Source of the DNA: Prochlorococcus sp. AG-363-C20
GTDB taxonomy: Bacteria > Cyanobacteriota > Cyanobacteriia > PCC-6307 > Cyanobiaceae
Direction of reading: 5' to 3'
NCBI GenBank assembly: GCA_003280295.1
Contig: QCFI01000003.1
Location: forward strand, 51,299 to 115,298
Length of the DNA: 64,000 nt
In this document: positions 56,694 through 64,000 of the stretch, in pieces
How the letters are laid out: each line of letters begins with the position of its first letter
How positions within the stretch are numbered: position 1 is the stretch's first letter
The notes under the pieces: model-generated
The model's database searches: none
Told to the model about the DNA's origin: nothing
The model's input: only the letters and a program-made list of their open reading frames with translations
Program-made: the position numbers and the translations under genes

Positions 56694-57301
56694 TGGATCC
56701 AATAGTAATTGCAATCACAGGTGCCTCAGCACAACAAATAGCCGAAAGAGCACTTCAACTTTTACTAGGAAAAAAATATAAAGTTTCCTTGATCTTAAGT
56801 AGAGGTGCCTATGAAGTCTGGAACTCAGAGATAGGAGTAAATATTCCTCTAGATCCAAATTTGCAGAAGGAATTTTGGTTGAATCGGTTAAAAGTTAGTA
56901 ATGGAAAATTGGAATGTCATAAATGGAATGATAATTCAGCAAATATTGCTAGTGGAAGCTTTCAAACTAAAGGAATGATAATAGTACCTTGCACTATGGG
57001 AACTATAGGAAGAATAGCTTCGGGATTCTCACTTAATCTTATTGAAAGATGTGCAGACGTACATCTAAAAGAAAAGAGACCCTTAATTCTATCGCCTCGT
57101 GAAACACCATTTAATCTTATACATCTAAAAAATTTAATTACTTTGTATGAGGCCGGTGCAACAATTTGCCCTCCCATACCAGCATGGTATACAAAGCCAG
57201 AATCATTAGAAGATATGATTGATTTTCTAGTAATAAGACTTTTTGATGCATTTGGCGAAAACCTAGCACCATTAAAACGTTGGAATGGTCCTAAAATATG
57301 A
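56693..57301 (+). CDS. ubiX: UbiX-type flavin prenyltransferase
   Basis: It makes the prenylated FMN cofactor used by UbiD decarboxylases. FMN-binding ITGASAQQIAERAL at the start, LSRGAYEVW, PCTMGTIGRIASG and LSPRETPFNLIHL are family motifs. The length of 202 is normal. It overlaps the RNB gene and the next membrane gene by 1 and 4 bases, indicating one transcript. Confidence 0.93.
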   Translation: MDPIVIAITGASAQQIAERALQLLLGKKYKVSLILSRGAYEVWNSEIGVNIPLDPNLQKEFWLNRLKVSNGKLECHKWNDNSANIASGSFQTKGMIIVPCTMGTIGRIASGFSLNLIERCADVHLKEKRPLILSPRETPFNLIHLKNLITLYEAGATICPPIPAWYTKPESLEDMIDFLVIRLFDAFGENLAPLKRWNGPKI

Positions 57302-57861
57302 ACACTTTTAATAAGATACTACTAATTCCATGCCTTACTCCTTTATTAGTAGTAATTATCCTTTCTTCATTTAACTTAGATAAAACAGTACGTATCAAAT
57401 TATTGACTTGGACATCTCCTTCTATGAGCTTAGGAATAATTATGGCTATAGGTAGCTGCACAAGTTCAATTTTAGCTTATTCAACAAGCTTTGCATTGAA
57501 TTCAAAACATAATACGTTAAGTAGAAATTTACATTTTAATACCAAAAAAGTAGAGACATTTGATGAGTTTTATGGTTCTAATAAAGATACATTTATTTCC
57601 AATACAACTCAAAACAATCAAAACGTGAATGATTATGGACCAGAGAGGTCCTTACATGATCCAAAGCCTACGCTTTCTGTACCTTTCAGAGTGATTGGAC
57701 AAAGTTCTCAGAAGTTTGCTAATAATAATTATGATTATGAAGACAATTTTGCTGAAGAAGATATAAACATGACAAATAGAAATGAACTTTTCAAAAATCA
57801 GGAACCTAATTCAAAGGATTTAGAAGATGGATGGGGAGAAAGTTTTGAAGAGAATTGGTAA
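57298..57861 (+). CDS. Membrane protein of unknown function
   Basis: The 187-residue protein has two hydrophobic helices at the N-terminus (~5-25 and ~40-65). A polar, acidic tail (~75-187) rich in N, D and E ends DGWGESFEENW. I do not recognise a family. The start overlaps ubiX (ATGA). The tail is probably cytoplasmic or stromal; I cannot suggest a function. Confidence 0.65.
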   Translation: MNTFNKILLIPCLTPLLVVIILSSFNLDKTVRIKLLTWTSPSMSLGIIMAIGSCTSSILAYSTSFALNSKHNTLSRNLHFNTKKVETFDEFYGSNKDTFISNTTQNNQNVNDYGPERSLHDPKPTLSVPFRVIGQSSQKFANNNYDYEDNFAEEDINMTNRNELFKNQEPNSKDLEDGWGESFEENW

Positions 57862-57954
57862 GTGCCTACATTCTGAATATTATGTATAGGCAAACGATTC
57901 GATCTATAGTCCTAAGAAGCAAATTATTTAAAACAAGAGACATTAAAGTTCAGT

Positions 57955-58404
57955 ATGGAAAACCACAAAGCCGACCAGCCACAACAACCTAATAATATGT
58001 CATCATCAGGAAGTGTGGAAATCAAAGCAGCACAAAAAAAAACTAAGCCAGAAGATAAACCATTTGATCTTTTCATAAATGAAGAATTCATACCTGGAGT
58101 TAGCAAGGCTCTTTCAGAATGTGGGTTTTCCCCTAATAACCTAGTACTCGAAAATGGAAACCGACCTGTAACAGGTGGAAAATGTTGGATGGTAAAAGGT
58201 GAAATCCCAAATGGCCGAAGATTTTGGCTTTGTTTCAGTTCAAATAAAATTACATCAATTAAAGCTATTGCCTTAGCTGAAACAGGTTCTGAGCCAAGCG
58301 TTCTTGAATCCTTCCTGATTGACGAGAAAAGAATCTCACTAGAATTGCTTATATCAAGGCTTTTGCAACGGCTAAATGGACAAAAATGGTTAGGGGCAAA
58401 CTAA
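57955..58404 (+). CDS. DUF2996-type cyanobacterial protein
   Basis: The 149-residue soluble protein has a disordered, charged N-terminus (~1-40) and a conserved C-terminal domain with CWMVKGEIPNGRRFWLCFS, followed by helical SFLIDEKRISLELLISRLLQRLNGQKWLG (in pieces). The pattern fits DUF2996, a family limited to cyanobacteria and their plastid relatives. Its biochemical role is not known to me. Confidence 0.65.
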   Translation: MENHKADQPQQPNNMSSSGSVEIKAAQKKTKPEDKPFDLFINEEFIPGVSKALSECGFSPNNLVLENGNRPVTGGKCWMVKGEIPNGRRFWLCFSSNKITSIKAIALAETGSEPSVLESFLIDEKRISLELLISRLLQRLNGQKWLGAN

Positions 58405-58632
58405 AAATTATTTTATTTTCAAACAAAAATTATTTTACTTGATTTTCCTTATTTTCAAGATGTGTCTATTACAGATAAAATATAGATTCTCACTCCAGTT
58501 AAAACGAAATCTACCTAAAATATAAATACACAAAATGCTTTTGATCTAGTAGGGTGGCTTTAATAAAAAGAAAAGTCTTTCTCCTATCTAGACATTTGCT
58601 TTTTGTAATCCTTAAGAAAGCGACCTAAGTAT

Positions 58633-60078
58633 TTGATCACAGCAAAGAACTCATTAACAGAAACGCACCAAGCTTCTGAGGCCTTTAACGTCTCATGGCA
58701 AGCCTCTCTCGAGAAACTAATTTCTAGGGGTTTATCATCGGGAGCTGACTTTGTAGAGATCTTTCTTGAAAATACAGAAAATATTGGTCTACTAGCTGAA
58801 CAGGACACAATTACTAATGTTAACCCTTCTTTTAGTAAAGGAGCTGGTATTAGAGTTTTCCTTAACAATAGAGATGGATTTGTAAGTACGAATGATCTAT
58901 CTGAGAAGGGCTTAGAAGAAGCACTAGATCAAGCTTTAGGAATGCTAGGTTTAGAAATAAATAAATTATCCCAATCACAATTTAATGGATTAAATGAGCT
59001 ACATGATTATGGAAATAAAAAACAAAATTGGTTAGACAACTGCCCAACTCTAAATGAATCAAGTCAAAAATTATTATTTGGAACAGATAAACTAGCCTAT
59101 CATGGAAAAAATCTAATTGTAAGAAGAGGGAGTTATTCAAGATCATGGCAAGAAGTTCTTATCGCATCAAGTGATGGTACATTTGCAAAAGACATTCGTT
59201 TACATCAATCAATAGGTTTAAATGTATTAGCTTCAGATAAAGATCATAGAGCAAGTATTGGAAGAAGATATGGTAATTCAGCTATTCCAAAAGATTTAAT
59301 GAATTTAAATTTAGACGAAGCGGCTAATGATTTATGTGATAGTGCACAAAAAATGTTGTATGCAGAATATGTTGATGCTGGGCAAATGCCAGTTGTACTG
59401 GCGAATAAATTTGGTGGTGTTATATTTCACGAATCATGTGGACATCTTCTTGAGACTACTCAAATAGAAAGAGGAACAACTCCATTCGCAGAAAAGATAA
59501 ATCACCAGATTGCACACAAATCAGTAACAGCAATTGATGAAGGGAACACATCAGGAGCCTTTGGATCAATGTCTATAGATGATGAGGGAATGGAGCCTCA
59601 AAAAACCTTGCTAATAGAAAATGGAGTTCTGAAAAGCTTTATTAGTGATCGTGCTGGAGAACTAAGAACAGGTCACAAAAGGACTGGTAGTGGAAGACGC
59701 CAGAATTACGCATTTGCTCCAGCTAGTCGGATGCGAAATACATATATATCTGAAGGCAAATATACACCTAATGAGCTCATTGAGAGTATAGATGAAGGTC
59801 TATATTGTAAATCAATGGGTGGAGGTAGTGTAGGTCCCACAGGCCAATTTAATTTCTCAGTTGAAGAGGGCTATCTAATAAAGAATGGAAAGTTGACGCT
59901 CCCTGTAAAAGGCGCAACATTAATTGGTGAGGCAAAACAAATCTTACCTAGAATTTCAATGTGTGCAAATGATCTTGACCTTGCAGCTGGATTCTGCGGG
60001 TCAATAAGTGGTAACATCTACGTTACTGTGGGACAGCCACATATCAAAGTAGACTCCATAACAATAGGAGGTAGATAA
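58633..60078 (+). CDS. tldD: TldD-family metalloprotease
   Basis: The A-type subunit of the TldD/TldE protease, which trims short unfolded peptides and in other bacteria matures peptide antibiotics. The zinc motif HESCGH is in GGVIFHESCGHLLETT. The C-terminal half has the GGGSVGPTGQFNFSVEEG and FCGSISG glycine-rich stretches. It starts at TTG. tldE begins 2 bp after its stop, and fmt follows tldE, so the three form one operon. Confidence 0.93.
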   Translation: MITAKNSLTETHQASEAFNVSWQASLEKLISRGLSSGADFVEIFLENTENIGLLAEQDTITNVNPSFSKGAGIRVFLNNRDGFVSTNDLSEKGLEEALDQALGMLGLEINKLSQSQFNGLNELHDYGNKKQNWLDNCPTLNESSQKLLFGTDKLAYHGKNLIVRRGSYSRSWQEVLIASSDGTFAKDIRLHQSIGLNVLASDKDHRASIGRRYGNSAIPKDLMNLNLDEAANDLCDSAQKMLYAEYVDAGQMPVVLANKFGGVIFHESCGHLLETTQIERGTTPFAEKINHQIAHKSVTAIDEGNTSGAFGSMSIDDEGMEPQKTLLIENGVLKSFISDRAGELRTGHKRTGSGRRQNYAFAPASRMRNTYISEGKYTPNELIESIDEGLYCKSMGGGSVGPTGQFNFSVEEGYLIKNGKLTLPVKGATLIGEAKQILPRISMCANDLDLAAGFCGSISGNIYVTVGQPHIKVDSITIGGR

Positions 60079-60080
60079 TT

Positions 60081-61466
60081 ATGGAAAGCAGTAAATTAAA
60101 CTCTATTAGATCTATAAATTCTAATGAATTAATAGATATTTTAAACAAGCTATCAAAAACTGAGCCCATAAAGAAATGGGATCTAGGGGCATCTTGCAGT
60201 AAAGATCATTCTGTTCAGGTAGATAAAGGTGAAGCTAAACAGTTAAAAGGTGCTCAAAGATGTTCAATCACTTTACGAGTTTGGAACAAAGAAGGTCTAG
60301 TAGGTACAACAAGTACAACTGAGTTAAACGAAAAAGGTTTAATAAAAGCATTTAATGCTGCTTATCAGGCAAGTAAATATGGGAATCCAGATGATGTACC
60401 AGACTTCTCCCCTTTAGCTAAAGCAAAACTACCAAAACTTCATAAACCTGTACTGCCATTTAAAGGACTGAAAGAACTATTAAAAATACTAAGAAGTGCA
60501 GAGAATGATCTTCTAAAACAGCATCCTTCAATTAAAACAGTACCCTATAATGGCTTAGCAGAGACAATCTTTCAAAGGGTCTATTTAAATAGCGAAGGGG
60601 CTCAAAGAGAGATGAAGTCTAGTCAAGCAAGTGTATATTTATACGCAAGAGCAGAAGAAGAAGGTAAGAAGCCTAGGAGTTCAGGAGCAGTACGTTTGGC
60701 ACATGGAGTAGAGGAACTTGAAATTTCTTCATGTATCCAAGAAGCAGCATCTAGAACTATTAGCCATTTAATCTATCAACCAATAGAAACTGGTAGATAC
60801 ACCATATGCTTTAAACCAGATGCCTTCCTAGAACTTTTAGGCGCATTTAGTAGTATGTTTAACGCACGATCTGTACTCGATGGAATTAGTTTATCAAATA
60901 TAAATACATTAGGAACTAAAATATCTGTTCCAATTCTATCACTTTATGATAATGCTATTCACCCATCTAATGTAAGTTCTTGTGCCTTTGATGGAGAGGG
61001 AACACCCACTAGAGATTTATGTATAATTAAAGAAGGAAAATTAGAGAATTTTCTCCATTCAGAAGCTACAGCAAGACGATTTGGCGTAAATCCAAATGGA
61101 CATGCAGGCCTTGGTTCCAAAGTTTCTGTTGGTGTTGATTGGCTTGTAGTTAAAAAGAATTTAAATATGCAATCAGAAAATCAACAGCTAAACCACAAAA
61201 GTTATAAGGATCCATTCATATTAATTGAAGGTCTTAACGCTTTACATGCTGGAGTAAAGCCAAGTCAAGGATCATTTTCCCTGCCTTTTGATGGTTGGCT
61301 TGTAAATAGAGGAGAAAAAATATCTATAGAAGCAGCAACAGTTGCAGGGGATATAAAAGAAGTGCTTAACAACATCATCCAAATCGAAGAACAACAAGAA
61401 ACAACACACCAGGGAATCTCCCCACATGTTTGGGTTGACGGTTTATCAATAACAGGAGAAGAATGA
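60081..61466 (+). CDS. tldE: TldE/PmbA-family protease subunit
   Basis: The B-type partner of TldD. It has the same fold but lacks the zinc H-E-x-x-x-H motif, as is normal for this subunit. SSCAFDGEGTPTRDLCIIKEGKLENFLHSEATARRFG is the family core (in pieces, ~300-335). The length of 461 is usual. It overlaps fmt by four bases (ATGA). Confidence 0.92.
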   Translation: MESSKLNSIRSINSNELIDILNKLSKTEPIKKWDLGASCSKDHSVQVDKGEAKQLKGAQRCSITLRVWNKEGLVGTTSTTELNEKGLIKAFNAAYQASKYGNPDDVPDFSPLAKAKLPKLHKPVLPFKGLKELLKILRSAENDLLKQHPSIKTVPYNGLAETIFQRVYLNSEGAQREMKSSQASVYLYARAEEEGKKPRSSGAVRLAHGVEELEISSCIQEAASRTISHLIYQPIETGRYTICFKPDAFLELLGAFSSMFNARSVLDGISLSNINTLGTKISVPILSLYDNAIHPSNVSSCAFDGEGTPTRDLCIIKEGKLENFLHSEATARRFGVNPNGHAGLGSKVSVGVDWLVVKKNLNMQSENQQLNHKSYKDPFILIEGLNALHAGVKPSQGSFSLPFDGWLVNRGEKISIEAATVAGDIKEVLNNIIQIEEQQETTHQGISPHVWVDGLSITGEE

Positions 61467-62479
61467 AGATTGTCTTTTGGGGAACTCCAAAATATGCTCT
61501 GCAAAGTCTTAACTCAATTGTCAATTCTAAACATGAATTAATTGCTGTAGTATCTCAACCTGACAAACGGAGAGGAAGAGGTAAAAGCAAAACACCTTCC
61601 CCAGTAAAAGAAAAGGCACTCCAACTTGGGCTAAAGATTTTTACCCCAAACGATATTAAAAGGCAAAAGGATATACAAAGTGAGATTGGGAGTTTAGAAG
61701 CAGATATATATATAGTAGTTGCATTTGGACAAATCCTACCTGAAAATATTCTCAATCAACCTCCATTAGGATGTTGGAATAGTCATGCTTCACTATTGCC
61801 AAATTGGCGTGGTGCTGGGCCAATACAATGGTCTTTAATAGAAGGTGAAAAAAAAACAGGAGTATCTATCATGGCAATGGAAAAGGGATTAGATACAGGA
61901 CCTGTCTTAATACAAGAAAAAGTAGATATTGACTTGCTAGACAATGCTAATACTTTGGCTAAAAAACTAAGCATTTTATCTGGAAAATTATTAATCGAAT
62001 CATTAAAAAAGATAGAGTCAGCTAATCATGAAGGAATTTTAAATAAAGAAACAAAACTTGCAATTAAATCTCAAAGTTCATTTAAGGCTGAAGTTACTTA
62101 TGCTAGGTTAATAACAAAAAAAGATAGATTAATAGAATGGCATAAGACATCTAAAGAAATTCATTGTCTAATCATGGGCCTATACCCTGACGCACATACG
62201 TATTGGGAAGGAAAGCGCCTAAAGATTCTTAAAAGCATTCCTTTAATAGATGATTACACACAATATTTAAGTAATCAAATAATTCAATCTTCTCATAACC
62301 TAAAAAAGGATCTCCCAGGTGAAATCATTTCAATATTTGACTCAGATGGTATCTTGGTTTCTACTGGTGAATCCAATATTCTTATAGTCGAAGCTCAGTT
62401 GGAAGGGAAAAAAGTATCATCTTCCAAAAGATTAATACAACAAATCAAACCTATTATTGGAAAGAAGTTAGGATATTAG
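61463..62479 (+). CDS. fmt: Methionyl-tRNA formyltransferase
   Basis: It formylates initiator Met-tRNA for translation start. The N-terminal Rossmann domain has WGTPKYALQSL (~5-15). The catalytic core has WNSHASLLPNWRGAGPIQW (~107-125), and the aspartate is in MEKGLDTGPVL. The C-terminal OB-fold domain (~210-338) binds the tRNA. The length of 338 is normal. It is the last gene of the tldD-tldE-fmt operon and converges on the TerC gene. Confidence 0.95.
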   Translation: MKIVFWGTPKYALQSLNSIVNSKHELIAVVSQPDKRRGRGKSKTPSPVKEKALQLGLKIFTPNDIKRQKDIQSEIGSLEADIYIVVAFGQILPENILNQPPLGCWNSHASLLPNWRGAGPIQWSLIEGEKKTGVSIMAMEKGLDTGPVLIQEKVDIDLLDNANTLAKKLSILSGKLLIESLKKIESANHEGILNKETKLAIKSQSSFKAEVTYARLITKKDRLIEWHKTSKEIHCLIMGLYPDAHTYWEGKRLKILKSIPLIDDYTQYLSNQIIQSSHNLKKDLPGEIISIFDSDGILVSTGESNILIVEAQLEGKKVSSSKRLIQQIKPIIGKKLGY

Positions 62480-62486
62480 AGCTGAT

Positions 62487-63203
62487 TTAATTCTCGTTTA
62501 AATTTGGTTGAATTTTCTTTGAAAAACCCCATATAAATAAGCATATCATAGATAAAAATACTAACCATTCTGGGATCACCAAACTTGGAATAATAAGGAC
62601 TAGAAGAAGTTTAAATCCAACCAGGCCAACCGCCACATAACCTGAAATCTCTAACCTTTTATATTCATCTAGCCATCGAATAAAAAGCCCAGATGTGAAT
62701 CTTAGAGCTATTACTCCAATTATTGCTCCTGTAATAACCAATAAGAATTGATCACTAATGGCTACAGCTGCAGCTACACTATCTATAGAAAAAGCTAAGT
62801 CGGTAAGTGCCAAAAATATTATGGTTTTTATTAAAGATAAATTATCATCGGTTGTGTTTTGATTGTTTGTGGTATTTTTATCATTGGATAAAACTTTATT
62901 AACAAATAATCCTAGGAGATATAAACTTGCGCAAAGTTTAATTTGCCATATTCTCAGTACTAACTGAGCCATGAGTATTAATATAATTCTGAGTATTAAT
63001 GAAAAGAATATTCCAAAGTTAAGTGCAATTTGTTGAGATTGCTTATCTCTTAATCGCCTTGTTATTGCAGCTAAAGCTATGGCATTATCTGCTGACAAGA
63101 TGAGTTCTAATGAAACCAGAACTGGTAATAAAGGAGCTAGTTCTATCCACTGGTCTATTCCATCTAAAAGGGGAGTAAGTGATTTTAATGCTGCGGTGTC
63201 CAT
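62487..63203 (-). CDS. TerC-family integral membrane protein
   Basis: The 238-residue protein has six to seven hydrophobic helices. It contains ELILSADNAIALAAITRRL (~33-51) and a second acidic helix LTDLAFSIDSVAAAVAI (~132-148), the two metal-coordinating aspartate helices of the TerC family. The family includes Mn2+ and other divalent-cation exporters, and plastid relatives that help thylakoid protein insertion. The substrate is not decidable here. It is divergent from the last gene, with 91 bp between. Confidence 0.88.
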   Translation of the reverse strand: MDTAALKSLTPLLDGIDQWIELAPLLPVLVSLELILSADNAIALAAITRRLRDKQSQQIALNFGIFFSLILRIILILMAQLVLRIWQIKLCASLYLLGLFVNKVLSNDKNTTNNQNTTDDNLSLIKTIIFLALTDLAFSIDSVAAAVAISDQFLLVITGAIIGVIALRFTSGLFIRWLDEYKRLEISGYVAVGLVGFKLLLVLIIPSLVIPEWLVFLSMICLFIWGFSKKIQPNLNEN

Positions 63204-63294
63204 AGAAGCTTGTCAATACGAATACTCATGACAGGTCTAGACAAAAAGATGTCGAAAAAAGGATAATAAAATTAATAGGTTTGCTATACGTTTC

Positions 63295-64000
63295 ATGCGG
63301 ATTCAGACAGAACTTTGCCACATAGATGACAACAAAGCAATTGTTCGTGTTTCAGCATGGAAGAACGAGACACCTCTAGGGAGTGCGCTTGGTGAAGGGA
63401 AAACTACTGCATCAGCTGAAGAGGATGGATTAAGCCGACTATTGCATAGAATTAGCATGGGAGATGATTTATTCAAACAATCTCAAAAGGAAACTGATAC
63501 TGTATCTCCAAATATTCCAAATTTTGGTAATTCAACAAAAATGCAAGGCATAAAAAATGATCAAATTTTAAAAAAAGATGCAGTTAATAATGAAATGTCA
63601 AAAACAATAAATAGAACACAAGACCCAAATGAATGGAGCAAAGAACTTGCGTCTGTTGAAGAGCAAGTTCGTCGACTGGAATGGGATAGAGATACAGAAT
63701 CTCAATACTTAAAGAACAATTTTGGGATTTCAGACAGAAGTCGAATTACATCATATAAAGATCTAATTAAATATCTTCAAGCTCTTAAAAATATAGATTC
63801 TAATCAATTTTTTACATCTAAGAATTATCAAGAAAAAATACAGGAACTTTTGAAAGAATCTAATCTGATTATTAATGATTTAAAATGGAGTACAGAAAAA
63901 GCTCGTCAGTTTTTAAAAGAAAAGATGTTTGTGAGCAGTCGTCAAGAATTGAATATTGAGCAATTAACAAGCTTTAATGAGCTATTAAAAAGGGAAATTG
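63295..64000 (+). CDS. Conserved cyanobacterial protein of unknown function (3' end outside window)
   Basis: An open frame of at least 235 codons runs off the window. The N-terminus (MRIQTELCHIDDNKAIVRV) is followed by a strand-rich ~60 residues, a polar linker (~65-110) and a helical domain with DPNEWSKELASVEEQVRRLEW and a FGISDRSRITSYKDLIKYLQ block repeated in pattern later (KMFVSSRQELNIEQLTSF). This twofold helical pattern is known in picocyanobacterial unknowns; I do not recognise a function. Confidence 0.65.
   Translation, partial: MRIQTELCHIDDNKAIVRVSAWKNETPLGSALGEGKTTASAEEDGLSRLLHRISMGDDLFKQSQKETDTVSPNIPNFGNSTKMQGIKNDQILKKDAVNNEMSKTINRTQDPNEWSKELASVEEQVRRLEWDRDTESQYLKNNFGISDRSRITSYKDLIKYLQALKNIDSNQFFTSKNYQEKIQELLKESNLIINDLKWSTEKARQFLKEKMFVSSRQELNIEQLTSFNELLKREI

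Overview
The window is a contiguous piece of a small, AT-rich cyanobacterial chromosome, almost certainly Prochlorococcus (Synechococcus/Prochlorococcus lineage). The evidence is the dense packing of short operons on both strands, low GC, a HemJ-type protoporphyrinogen oxidase, a DUF565/Ycf20 protein, a CCB-type cytochrome b6f maturation factor, DUF1995 and DUF2996 proteins, UPF0182, CobN, bifunctional RibAB with a long C-terminal tail, and a probable Psb30/Ycf12 micro-gene. I cannot name the strain; a low-light-type genome is a reasonable guess. No insertion sequence, prophage, CRISPR array or rRNA is visible. One tRNA (Met, CAT) is present.

Layout. 0-11 kb: the 3' end of murQ, a cyclophilin, ribAB, argC, purN, an M61 protease gene broken by two frameshifts, pgi and leuS. 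11-20 kb: dapF, a cysteine desulfurase, a DUF1995 protein, a D-Ala-D-Ala carboxypeptidase, a coiled-coil protein paired with coaD, a flavin reductase, uvrC, hemJ and a PHP phosphoesterase. 20-29 kb: cobN, ilvE and metH, then a small conserved gene. 29-33 kb is the least gene-dense part. It holds an Ap4A-phosphorylase-like gene, a gene fusing a ribbon-helix-helix region to a C-terminal J-domain, and then about 1.3 kb without genes that contains a tandem array of ~168-bp units rich in short palindromes. 33-43 kb: an RlmD/TrmA-type methyltransferase, pheT, rpmG-rpsR-RNB nuclease, metG-lptC, a CCB factor, cobU and trmL. 43-54 kb: tRNA-Met, a peroxiredoxin, UPF0182, an FtsH variant, rpmF, a Ycf20-like protein, a HAD phosphatase, recJ, psb30, a YkgJ protein and a split pair of GDT1-type transporters. 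54-64 kb: a second RNB protein that has lost its catalytic aspartates, ubiX, two cyanobacterial unknowns, tldD-tldE-fmt, a TerC protein and the 5' part of a conserved unknown.

The genes are mostly core housekeeping: amino-acid synthesis (argC, dapF, ilvE, metH), purine and riboflavin synthesis, translation (leuS, pheT, metG, fmt, L33, S18, L32), DNA repair (uvrC, recJ), envelope, and photosynthetic cofactor and assembly factors. cobN, cobU and the B12-dependent metH together indicate that the cell makes and uses a cobalamin-type cofactor.

The most unusual items are: (1) the RHH/J-domain gene followed directly by the palindromic 168-bp tandem array, a possible protein-plus-cognate-site module; (2) the catalytically degenerate RNB protein beside an intact RNB paralogue elsewhere in the window; (3) the doubly frameshifted M61 protease, with one break in a run of eight A; (4) GC-rich hairpins in otherwise empty DNA at 28.9-29.4 kb and 32.45 kb; and (5) a stable hairpin 7 bases before the ykgJ start codon.
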